Below, in pieces: positions 1 to 11,800 of a DNA stretch of 64,000 bases. The notes under the pieces were generated by a model. It saw only the letters and a program-made list of their open reading frames with translations, was not told where the DNA came from and made no database searches. A program made the position numbers and the translations under genes. Location: positions 10,170,501 to 10,234,500 of the forward strand of contig NC_066588.1 of the NCBI RefSeq assembly GCF_905475345.1, read 5' to 3'. Source of the stretch: Vespula vulgaris. Its lineage: Eukaryota > Arthropoda > Insecta > Hymenoptera > Vespidae. Every line of letters begins with the position of its first letter. The first letter of the stretch is position 1.

Positions 1-3000
1 TATTCTTAAATAAAAATATTTTTTTCCTTTTTTCCCATTAAACAGGTATAACTCGGCTCCTATTGGTCTCATCTGGACGAAAAAAATAAGGGCGTAGAGG
101 GCGCGACGAGCCCTTTCCAATGACCCCGGTCCGGTTCTCCTAGGTGCTATAGTTTCGGAGAAAAAAATTGTTAAAGAAAAATTTTTTTTTCCTTTGTTCC
201 CTTTAAACCGTTATAACTCGGCTCCTGTTGGTCCGATCTGGACGAAAAAAATTTGGGCGTAGAGTGCGCGACGAGCGCTTTCGAATGACCCCGGTCCGGT
301 TCTCTTAGGTGCTATAGTTTCGGAGAAAAAAATTCTTAAAGAAAAATTTTTTTTTCCTTTGTTCCCTTTAAACCGTTATAACTCGGCTCCTATTGGTCCT
401 ATCTGGACGAAAAAAATATGGTTGCAGAGGGTGTGAAGAACCCATTCCAATAACCCCGGTCCGGTTGCTCTAGGTGCTACCGTGTCGGAGAAAAATATTC
501 TTAAATAAAAATATTTTTTTCCTTTTTTCCCATTAAACAGGTATAACTCGGCTCCTATTGGTCTCATCTGGACGAAAAAAATAAGGGCGTAGAGGGCGCG
601 ACGAGCCCTTTCGAATGACCCCGGTCCGGTTACTCCAGGTGCTATCGTTTCGGAGAAAAAATTGTTAAATAAAAATATTTTTTTCCTTTGTTACCTTTAA
701 ACCGTTATAACTCGGCTCCTATTGGTCCGATCTGGACGAAGACAATATGGTCGTAGAGGATGCGAGGAACCCGTTCCAATGACCCCGGTCCGGTTGCTCC
801 AGGTGCTATCGTTTCGGAGAAAAAATTGTTAAATAAAAATATTTTTTTCCTTTGTTCCCTTTAAACCGTTATAACTCGGCTCCTGTTGGTCCGATCTGGA
901 CGAAAAAAATTTGGGCGTAGAGGGCGCGACGAGCCCTTTCCAATGACCCGGGTCCGGTTCTCCTACGTTCTATAGTTTCGAAGAAAAAAATTGTTAAAGA
1001 AAAATTTTTTTTCCTTTGTTCCCTTTAAACCTTTATAACTCGGCTCCTATTGGTCCGATCTGGACGAAAAAAATATGGTTGCAGAGGGTGTGAAGAACCC
1101 ATTCCAATAACCCCGGTCCGGTTACTCCAGGTGCTATCGTTTCGGAGAAAAAATTGTTAAATAAAAATATTTTTTTCCTTTGTTACCTTTAAACCGTTAT
1201 AACTCGGCTCCTATTGGTCCGATCTGGACGAAGACAATACGGTCGTAGAGGATGCGAGGAACCCTTTCCAATGACCCCGGTCCGGTTGCTCTAGGTGCTA
1301 CCGTGTCGGAGAAAAATATTCTTAAATAAAAATATTTTTTTCCTTTTTTCCCATTAAACAGGTATAACTCGGCTCCTATTGGTCTCATCTGGACGAAAAA
1401 AATATGGGCGTAGAGTGCGCGACGAGCCCTTTCGAATTACCCCGGTCCGGTTCTCTTAGGTGCTATAGTTTCGGAGAAAAAAATTCTTAAAGAAAAATTT
1501 TTTTTCCTTTGTTCCCTTTAAACCGTTATAACTCGGCTGCTATTGGTCCGATCTGGACGAAAAAAATATGGGCCTAGAGGGCGCGACGAGCCATTTCCAA
1601 TGACCCCGGTCCGGTTCTCCCACGTTCTATAGTTTCGAAGAAAAAAATTGTTAAAGAAAAATTTTTTTTCCTTTGTTCCCTTTAAACCGTTATAACTCGG
1701 CTCGTATTGGTCCGATCTGGACGAAAAAAATATGGGCGTAGAGGGGGCGACGAGCCCTTTCCAATGACCCCGGTCCGGTTCTCCTAGGTGCTATAGTTTC
1801 GGAGAAAAAAATTGTTAAAGAAAAATTTTTTTTTCCTTTGTTCCCTTTAAACCGTTATAACTCGGCTCCTGTTTGTCTGATCTGGACGAAAAAAATATGG
1901 GCGTAGAGGGCGCGACGAGCCATTTCCAATGAGCCCGCTACGGTTCTCCTAGGTGCTATAGTTTCGGAGAAAAAAATTGTTAAAGAAAAATTTTTTTTTC
2001 CTTTGTTCCCTTTAAACCGTTATAACTCGGCTCTTATTGGTCCGATCTGGACAAAAAAAATATGGGCGTAGAGGGGGCGACGAGCCCTTTCCAATGACCC
2101 CGGTACGGTTCTCCTAGGTGCTATATTTTCGGAGAAAAAAATTGTTAAAGAAAAATTTTTTTTTCCTTTGTTCCCTTTAAACCGTTATAACTCGGCTCCT
2201 ATTGGTCCTATCTGGACGAAAAAAATATGGTTGCAGAGGGTGTGAAGAACCCATTCCAATAACCCCGGTCCGGTTGCTCTAGGTGCTACCGTGTCGGAGA
2301 AAAATATTCTTAAATAAAAATATTTTTTTCCTTTTTTCCCATTAAACAGGTATAACTCGGCTCCTATTGGTCTCATCTGGACGAAAAAAATAAGGGCGTA
2401 GAGGGCGCGACGAGCCCTTTCGAATGACCCCGGTCCGGTTACTCCAGGTGCTATCGTTTCGGAGAAAAAATTGTTAAATAAAAATATTTTTTTCCTTTGT
2501 TACCTTTAAACCGTTATAACTCGGCTCCTATTGGTCCGATCTGGACGAAGACAATACGGTCGTAGAGGATGCGAGGAACCCTTTCCAATGACCCCGGTCC
2601 GGTTGCTCTAGGTGCTACCGTGTCGGAGAAAAATATTCTTAAATAAAAATATTTTTTTCCTTTTTTCCCATTAAACAGGTATAACTCGGCTCCTATTGGT
2701 CTCATCTGGACGAAAAAAATTTGGGCGTAGAGGGCGCGACGAGCCATTTCCAATGACCCCGGTCCGGTTCTCCTAGGTGCTATAGTTTCGGAGAAAAAAA
2801 TTGTTAAAGAAAAATTTTTTTTTCCTTCGTTCCCTTTAAACCGTTATAACTCGGCTCCTATTGGTCCGATCTGGACGAAAAAAATATGGGCGTAGAGTGC
2901 GCGACGAGCCCTTTCGAATGACCCCGGTCCGGTTCTCTTAGGTGCTATAGTTTCGGAGAAAAAAATTCTTAAAGAAAAATTTTTTTTTCCTTTGTTCCCT

Positions 3001-3900
3001 TTAAACCGTTATAACTCGGCTCCTGTTGGACCGATCTGGACGAAAAAAATTTGGGCGTAGAGGGCGCGACGAGCCCTTTCCAATGACCCCGGTCCGGTTC
3101 TCCTAGGTGCTATAGTTTCGGAGAAAAAAATTGTTAAAGAATAATTTTTCTTTCCTTCGTTCCCTTTAAACCGTTATAACTCGGCTCCTATTGGTCCGAT
3201 CTGGACTAAAAAAATATGGGCGTAGAGTGCGCGACGAGCCCTTTCGAATTACCCCGGTCCGGTTCTCTTAGGTGCTATAGTTTCGGAGAAAAAAATTGTT
3301 AAAGAAAAATTTTTTTTCCTTTGTTCCCTTTAAACCGTTATAACTCGGCTGCTATTGGTCCGATCTGGACGAAAAAAATATGGGCCTAGAGGGCGCGACG
3401 AGCCATTTCCAATGACCCCGGTCCGGTTCTCCCACGTTCTATAGTTTCGAAGAAAAAAATTGTTAAAGAAAAATTTTTTTTCCTTTGTTCCCTTTAAACC
3501 GTTATAACTCGGCTCGTATTGGTCCGATCTGGACGAAAAAAATATGGGCGTAGAGGGGGCGACGAGCCCTTTCCAATGACCCCGGTCCGGTTCTCCTAGG
3601 TGCTATAGTTTCGGAGAAAAAAATTGTTAAAGAAAAATTTTTTTTTCCTTTGTTCCCTTTAAACCGTTATAACTCGGCTCCTGTTTGTCTGATCTGGACG
3701 AAAAAAATATGGGCGTAGAGGGCGCGACGAGCCATTTCCAATGAGCCCGCTCCGGTTCTCCTAGGTGCTATAGTTTCGGAGAAAAAAATTGTTAAAGAAA
3801 AATTTTTTTCCCTTTGTTCCCTTTAAACCTTTATAACTCGGCTCCTATTGGTCCGATCTGGACGAAAAAAATATGTGCGTAGAGGGAGCGAAGAGCCCTT
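1..3900 (+). repeat. Mixed HOR block with ~1.81-kb (11-monomer) duplication
   Basis: F4 monomers with ggtcctatctgg start at 376 and 2185 (1,809 bp apart), and the F1 marker gggcctagagg occurs at 1570 and 3382 (1,812 bp apart). The order ctgctattgg, ctcgtattgg, ctcctgtttgtctgatctgg is shared by both halves. The correspondence is not uniform: the F3-like copy at 2514 matches the one at 1197 better than the one at 705. Monomers have therefore been inserted or deleted between the two copies. No non-satellite sequence is present. Confidence 0.75.
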
Positions 3901-4817
3901 TCCAATAACCCCGGTCCGGTTCTCCTAGCTGCTATAGGTTCGGAGAAAAAAATTGTTAAAGAAAAATATTTTTTTCCTTTGTTCCCTTTAAACCGTTATA
4001 ACTCGGCTCCTATTGGTCCGATCTGGACGGAAAAAATATGGGCGTAGAGGGCGCGGCGAGCCCTTTCCAACGACCCCGGTCCGGTTCTCCTAGATGCTAT
4101 AGTTTCGGAGAAAAAAATTGTTAAAGAAAAAGTTTTTTTCCTTTGTTCCGTTTAAACCGTTATAACTCGGCTCCTATTGGTCCGATCTGGACGAAAAAAA
4201 TATGGGCATAGAGGGCGCGAAGAGCCCTTTCCAACGACCCCGGTCCGGTTCTCCTAGGTGCTATAGTTTCGGAGAAAAAAATTGTTAAAGACAAAATTTT
4301 TTTTTCCTTTGTTCCCTTTAAACCGTTATAACTCGGCTCCTGTTAGCCCGATCTGGACGAAAAAAATATGGGCGTAGAGGGCGCGACGAGCCCTTTCCAA
4401 CGACCCCGGTCTGGTTTCTCTAGGTGCTACCGTGTCGGAGAAAAATATTCTTAAATAAAAATATTTTTTTCCTTTTTTCCCATTAAACAGGTATAACTCG
4501 GCTCCTATTGGTCTCATCTGGACGAAAAAAAAGGTCGTAGAGGACGCGAAGAACCCGTTCCAATGACCCCGGTCCGGTTGCTCCAGGTGCTATCGTTTCG
4601 GAGAAAAAATTGTTAAATAAAAATATTTTTTTCCTTTGTTCCCTTTAAACCGTTATAACTCGGCTCGTATTGGTCCGATCTGGACTAAAAAAATATGGGC
4701 GTAGAGTGCGCGACGAGCCCTTTCGAATGACCCCGGTCCGGTTCTCTTAGGTGCTATAGTTTCGGAGAAAAAAATTCTTAAAGAAAAATTTTTTTTTCCT
4801 TTGTTCCCTTTAAACCG

Positions 4818-6625
4818 TTATAACTCGGCTCCTATTGGTCCTATCTGGACGAAAAAAATATGGTTGCAGAGGGTGTGAAGAACCCATTCCAATAACCCCG
4901 GTCCGGTTGCTCTAGGTGCTACCGTGTCGGAGAAAAATATTCTTAAATAAAAATATTTTTTTCCTTTTTTCCCATTAAACAGGTATAACTCGGCTCCTAT
5001 TGGTCTCATCTGGACGAAAAAAATAAGGGCGTAGAGGGCGCGACGAGCCCTTTCGAATGACCCCGGTCCGGTTACTCCAGGTGCTATCGTTTCGGAGAAA
5101 AAATTGTTAAATAAAAATATTTTTTTCCTTTGTTACCTTTAAACCGTTATAACTCGGCTCCTATTGGTCCGATCTGGACGAAGACAATATGGTCGTAGAG
5201 GATGCGAGGAACCCGTTCCAATGACCCCGGTCCGGTTGCTCCAGGTGCTATCGTTTCGGAGAAAAAATTGTTAAATAAAAATATTTTTTTCCTTTGTTCC
5301 CTTTAAACCGTTATAACTCGGCTCCTGTTGGTCCGATCTGGACGAAAAAAATTTGGGCGTAGAGGGCGCGACGAGCCCTTTCCAATGACCCGGGTCCGGT
5401 TCTCCTACGTTCTATAGTTTCGAAGAAAAAAATTGTTAAAGAAAAATTTTTTTTCCTTTGTTCCCTTTAAACCGTTATAACTCGGCTCTTATTGGTCCGA
5501 TCTGGACGAAAAAAATATGGGCGTAGAGGGGGCGACGAGCCCTTTCCAATGACCCCGGTCCGGTTCTCCTAGGTGCTATAGTTTCGGAGAAAAAAATTGT
5601 TAAAGAAAAATTTTTTTTTCCTTTGTTCCCTTTAAACCGTTATAACTCGGCTCCTATTGGTCCTATCTGGACGAAAAAAATATGGTTGCAGAGGGTGTGA
5701 AGAACCCATTCCAATAACCCCGGTCCGGTTGCTCTAGGTGCTACCGTGTCGGAGAAAAATATTCTTAAATAAAAATATTTTTTTCCTTTTTTCCCATTAA
5801 ACAGGTATAACTCGGCTCCTATTGGTCTCATCTGGACGAAAAAAATAAGGGCGTAGAGGGCGCGACGAGCCCTTTCGAATGACCCCGGTCCGGTTACTCC
5901 AGGTGCTATCGTTTCGGAGAAAAAATTGTTAAATAAAAATATTTTTTTCCTTTGTTACCTTTAAACCGTTATAACTCGGCTCCTATTGGTCCGATCTGGA
6001 CGAAGACAATATGGTCGTAGAGGATGCGAGGAACCCGTTCCAATGACCCCGGTCCGGTTGCTCCAGGTGCTATCGTTTCGGAGAAAAAATTGTTAAATAA
6101 AAATATTTTTTTCCTTTGTTCCCTTTAAACCGTTATAACTCGGCTCCTGTTGGTCCGATCTGGACGAAAAAAATTTGGGCGTAGAGGGCGCGACGAGCCC
6201 TTTCCAATGACCCGGGTCCGGTTCTCCTACGTTCTATAGTTTCGAAGAAAAAAATTGTTAAAGAAAAATTTTTTTTCCTTTGTTCCCTTTAAACCGTTAT
6301 AACTCGGCTCTTATTGGTCCGATCTGGACGAAAAAAATATGGGCGTAGAGGGGGCGACGAGCCCTTTCCAATGACCCCGGTCCGGTTACTCCAGGTGCTA
6401 TCGTTTCGGAGAAAAAATTGTTAAATAAAAATATTTTTTTCCTTTGTTACCTTTAAACCGTTATAACTCGGCTCCTATTGGTCCTATCTGGACGAAAAAA
6501 ATATGGTTGCAGAGGGTGTGAAGAACCCATTCCAATAACCCCGGTCCGGTTGCTCTAGGTGCTACCGTGTCGGAGAAAAATATTCTTAAATAAAAATATT
6601 TTTTTCCTTTTTTCCCATTAAACAG
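4818..6625 (+). repeat. Nested 5-monomer repeat (~822 bp)
   Basis: F4 copies with ggtcctatctgg start at 4818, 5640 and 6461, and each is followed by F5-like, F3-like, F1 (tttgggcg, gacccgggtcc) and F1 (ctcttattgg, aggggg) monomers before the next F4. The same pattern recurs at 9752, 10574 and 11396. The spacing 821-822 bp is five monomers. A second, different 5-monomer repeat lies at about 7450-8271 and 8272-9095, marked by gggcctagagg and ctcgtattg. Confidence 0.88.
5379..5395 (+). other. CENP-B-box-like 17-mer in F1 variant (8 of 9)
   Basis: In F1 copies carrying gacccgggtcc (near 940, 5386, 6207, 8020, 10320, 11142 and 12955) the pattern reads TTCC, four bases, A, two bases, CGGG. The mismatch is C for G in TTCG. 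It is complementary to the F5 site: each lacks one half of the full motif. No copy with both halves intact was found. Confidence 0.35.
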
Positions 6626-8834
6626 GTATAACTCGGCTCCTATTGGTCTCATCTGGACGAAAAAAATAAGGGCGTAGAGGGCGCGACGAGCCCTTTCGAA
6701 TGACCCCGGTCCGGTTACTCCAGGTGCTATCGTTTCGGAGAAAAAATTGTTAAATAAAAATATTTTTTTCCTTTGTTACCTTTAAACCGTTATAACTCGG
6801 CTCCTATTGGTCCGATCTGGACGAAGACAATATGGTCGTAGAGGATGCGAGGAACCCTTTCCAATGACCCCGGTCCGGTTGCTCTAGGTGCTACCGTGTC
6901 GGAGAAAAATATTCTTAAATAAAAATATTTTTTTCCTTTTTTCCCATTAAACAGGTATAACTCGGCTCCTATTGGTCTCATCTGGACGAAAAAAATATGG
7001 GCGTAGAGGGCGCGACGAGCCCTTTCGAATGACCCCGGTCCGGTTCTCCTAGGTGCTATAGTTTTGGAGAAAAAAATTGTTAAAGAAAAATTTTTTTTTC
7101 CTTTGTTCCCTTTAAACCGTTATAACTCGGCTCCTGTTGGTCCGATCTGGACGAAAAAAATTTGGGCGTAGAGGGCGCGACGAGCCACTTCCAATGACCC
7201 CGGTCCGGTTCTCCTAGGTGCTATAGTTTCGGAGAAAAAAATTGTTAAAGAAAAATTTTTTTTTCCTTCGTTCCCTTTAAACCGTTATAACTCGGCTCCT
7301 ATTGGTCCGATCTGGACGAAAAAAATATGGGCGTAGAGTGCGCGACGAGCCCTTTCGAATGACCCCGGTCCGGTTCTCTTAGGTGCTATAGTTTCGGAGA
7401 AAAAAATTCTTAAAGAAAAATTTTTTTTTCCTTTGTTCCCTTTAAACCGTTATAACTCGGCTCCTGTTGGTCCGATCTGGACGAAAAAAATTTGGGCGTA
7501 GAGGGCGCGACGAGCCCTTTCCAATGACCCCGGTCCGGTTCTCCTAGGTGCTATAGTTTCGGAGAAAAAAATTGTTAAAGAAAAATTTTTCTTTCCTTCG
7601 TTCCCTTTAAACCGTTATAACTCGGCTCCTATTGGTCCGATCTGGACTAAAAAAATATGGGCGTAGAGTGCGCGACGAGCCCTTTCGAATTACCCCGGTC
7701 CGGTTCTCTTAGGTGCTATAGTTTCGGAGAAAAAAATTCTTAAAGAAAAATTTTTTTTCCTTTGTTCCCTTTAAACCGTTATAACTCGGCTGCTATTGGT
7801 CCGATCTGGACGAAAAAAATATGGGCCTAGAGGGCGCGACGAGCCATTTCCAATGACCCCGGTCCGGTTCTCCCACGTTCTATAGTTTCGAAGAAAAAAA
7901 TTGTTAAAGAAAAATTTTTTTTCCTTTGTTCCCTTTAAACCGTTATAACTCGGCTCGTATTGGTCCGATCTGGACGAAAAAAATATGGGCGTAGAGGGGG
8001 CGACGAGCCCTTTCCAATGACCCGGGTCCGGTTCTCCTACGTTCTATAGTTTCGAAGAAAAAAATTGTTAAAGAAAAATTTTTTTTCCTTTGTTCCCTTT
8101 AAACCGTTATAACTCGGCTCTTATTGGTCCGATCTGGACGAAAAAAATATGGGCGTAGAGGGGGCGACGAGCCCTTTCCAATGACCCCGGTCCGGTTCTC
8201 CTAGGTGCTATAGTTTCGGAGAAAAAAATTGTTAAAGAAAAATTTTTTTTTCCTTTGTTCCCTTTAAACCGTTATAACTCGGCTCCTGTTGGTCCGATCT
8301 GGACGAAAAAAATTTGGGCGTAGAGGGCGCGACGAGCCCTTTCCAATGACCCCGGTCCGGTTCTCCTAGGTGCTATAGTTTCGGAGAAAAAAATTGTTAA
8401 AGAAAAATTTTTCTTTCCTTCGTTCCCTTTAAACCGTTATAACTCGGCTCCTATTGGTCCGATCTGGACTAAAAAAATATGGGCGTAGAGTGCGCGACGA
8501 GCCCTTTCGAATTACCCCGGTCCGGTTCTCTTAGGTGCTATAGTTTCGGAGAAAAAAATTCTTAAAGAAAAATTTTTTTTCCTTTGTTCCCTTTAAACCG
8601 TTATAACTCGGCTGCTATTGGTCCGATCTGGACGAAAAAGATATGGGCCTAGAGGGCGCGACGAGCCATTTCCAATGACCCCGGTCCGGTTCTCCCACGT
8701 TCTATAGTTTCGAAGAAAAAAATTGTTAAAGAAAAATTTTTTTTCCTTTGTTCCCTTTAAACCGTTATAACTCGGCTCGTATTGTTCCGATCTGGACGAA
8801 AAAAATATGGGCGTAGAGGGGGCGACGAGCCCTT

Positions 8835-11800
8835 TCCAATGACCCCGGTCCGGTTCTCCTAGGTGCTATAGTTTCGGAGAAAAAAATTGTTAAAGAAAAA
8901 TATTTTTTTCCTTTGTTCCCTTTAAACCGTTATAACTCGGCTCCTATTGGTCCGATCTGGACGGAAAAAATATGGGCGTAGAGGGCGCGGCGAGCACTTT
9001 CCAACGACCCCGGTCCGGTTCTCCTAGATGCTATAGTTTCGGAGAAAAAAATTGTTAAAGAAAAAGTTTTTTTCCTTTGTTCCGTTTAAACCGTTATAAC
9101 TCGGCTCCTATTGGTCCGATCTGGACGAAAAAAATATGGGCGTAGAGGGCGCGAAGAGCCCTTTCCAACGACCCCGGTCCGGTTCTCCTAGGTGCTATAG
9201 TTTCGGAGAAAAAAATTGTTAAAGACAAAATTTTTTTTTCCTTTGTTCCCTTTAAACCGTTATAACTCGGCTCCTGTTAGCCCGATCTGGACGAAAAAAA
9301 TATGGGCGTAGAGGGCGCGACGAGCCCTTTCCAACGACCCCGGTCCGGTTTCTCTAGGTGCTACCGTGTCGGAGAAAATTATTCTTAAATAAAAATATTT
9401 TTTTCCTTTTTTCCCATTAAACAGGTATAACTCGGCTCCTATTGGTCTCATCTGGACGAAAAAAAAGGTCGTAGAGGACGCGAAGAACCCGTTCCAATGA
9501 CCCCGGTCCGGTTGCTCCAGGTGCTATCGTTTCGGAGAAAAAATTGTTAAATAAAAATATTTTTTTCCTTTGTTCCCTTTAAACCGTTATAACTCGGCTC
9601 GTATTGGTCCGATCTGGACTAAAAAAATATGGGCGTAGAGTGCGCGACGAGCCCTTTCGAATGACCCCGGTCCGGTTCTCTTAGGTGCTATAGTTTCGGA
9701 GAAAAAAATTCTTAAAGAAAAATTTTTTTTTCCTTTGTTCCCTTTAAACCGTTATAACTCGGCTCCTATTGGTCCTATCTGGACGAAAAAAATATGGTTG
9801 CAGAGGGTGTGAAGAACCCATTCCAATAACCCCGGTCCGGTTGCTCTAGGTGCTACCGTGTCGGAGAAAAATATTCTTAAATAAAAATATTTTTTTCCTT
9901 TTTTCCCATTAAACAGGTATAACTCGGCTCCTATTGGTCTCATCTGGACGAAAAAAATAAGGGCGTAGAGGGCGCGACGAGCCCTTTCGAATGACCCCGG
10001 TCCGGTTACTCCAGGTGCTATCGTTTCGGAGAAAAAATTGTTAAATAAAAATATTTTTTTCCTTTGTTACCTTTAAACCGTTATAACTCGGCTCCTATTG
10101 GTCCGATCTGGACGAAGACAATATGGTCGTAGAGGATGCGAGGAACCCGTTCCAATGACCCCGGTCCGGTTGCTCCAGGTGCTATCGTTTCGGAGAAAAA
10201 ATTGTTAAATAAAAATATTTTTTTCCTTTGTTCCCTTTAAACCGTTATAACTCGGCTCCTGTTGGTCCGATCTGGACGAAAAAAATTTGGGCGTAGAGGG
10301 CGCGACGAGCCCTTTCCAATGACCCGGGTCCGGTTCTCCTACGTTCTATAGTTTCGAAGAAAAAAATTGTTAAAGAAAAATTTTTTTTCCTTTGTTCCCT
10401 TTAAACCGTTATAACTCGGCTCTTATTGGTCCGATCTGGACGAAAAAAATATGGGCGTAGAGGGGGCGACGAGCCCTTTCCAATGACCCCGGTCCGGTTC
10501 TCCTAGGTGCTATAGTTTCGGAGAAAAAAATTGTTAAAGAAAAATTTTTTTTTCCTTTGTTCCCTTTAAACCGTTATAACTCGGCTCCTATTGGTCCTAT
10601 CTGGACGAAAAAAATATGGTTGCAGAGGGTGTGAAGAACCCATTCCAATAACCCCGGTCCGGTTGCTCTAGGTGCTACCGTGTCGGAGAAAAATATTCTT
10701 AAATAAAAATATTTTTTTCCTTTTTTCCCATTAAACAGGTATAACTCGGCTCCTATTGGTCTCATCTGGACGAAAAAAATAAGGGCGTAGATGGCGCGAC
10801 GAGCCCTTTCGAATGACCCCGGTCCGGTTACTCCAGGTGCTATCGTTTCGGAGAAAAAATTGTTAAATAAAAATATTTTTTTCCTTTGTTACCTTTAAAC
10901 CGTTATAACTCGGCTCCTATTGGTCCGATCTGGACGAAGACAATATGGTCGTAGAGGATGCGAGGAACCCGTTCCAATGACCCCGGTCCGGTTGCTCCAG
11001 GTGCTATCGTTTCGGAGAAAAAATTGTTAAATAAAAATATTTTTTTCCTTTGTTCCCTTTAAACCGTTATAACTCGGCTCCTGTTGGTCCGATCTGGACG
11101 AAAAAAATTTGGGCGTAGAGGGCGCGACGAGCCCTTTCCAATGACCCGGGTCCGGTTCTCCTACGTTCTATAGTTTCGAAGAAAAAAATTGTTAAAGAAA
11201 AATTTTTTTTCCTTTGTTCCCTTTAAACCGTTATAACTCGGCTCTTATTGGTCCGATCTGGACGAAAAAAATATGGGCGTAGAGGGGGCGACGAGCCCTT
11301 TCCAATGACCCCGGTCCGGTTCTCCTAGGTGCTATAGTTTCGGAGAAAAAAATTGTTAAAGAAAAATTTTTTTTTCCTTTGTTCCCTTTAAACCGTTATA
11401 ACTCGGCTCCTATTGGTCCTATCTGGACGAAAAAAATATGGTTGCAGAGGGTGTGAAGAACCCATTCCAATAACCCCGGTCCGGTTGCTCTAGGTGCTAC
11501 CGTGTCGGAGAAAAATATTCTTAAATAAAAATATTTTTTTCCTTTTTTCCCATTAAACAGGTATAACTCGGCTCCTATTGGTCTCATCTGGACGAAAAAA
11601 ATAAGGGCGTAGAGGGCGCGACGAGCCCTTTCGAATGACCCCGGTCCGGTTACTCCAGGTGCTATCGTTTCGGAGAAAAAATTGTTAAATAAAAATATTT
11701 TTTTCCTTTGTTACCTTTAAACCGTTATAACTCGGCTCCTATTGGTCCGATCTGGACGAAGACAATATGGTCGTAGAGGATGCGAGGAACCCTTTCCAAT

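Larger units (their letters stand above)
3900..8834 (+). repeat. 30-monomer HOR, copy 1 (4,934 bp)
   Basis: Marker monomers at 4326, 4818, 5640, 6461 and 6790 recur at 9260, 9752, 10574, 11396 and 11725, an offset of 4,934-4,935 bp, which is 30 monomers. I counted 30 starts from 4326 to 9096. Distinctive members include the F1/F3 hybrid with tgttagcccgatctgg at 4326, the F5/F2 hybrid at 4491, three F4 copies, and a long F1-only run from about 7120 to 9260. Homology between copies begins near 3,900 in this copy; upstream of that (the monomer with tgtgcgtag) the sequences differ. The chosen boundary within the tandem is arbitrary. Confidence 0.9.
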
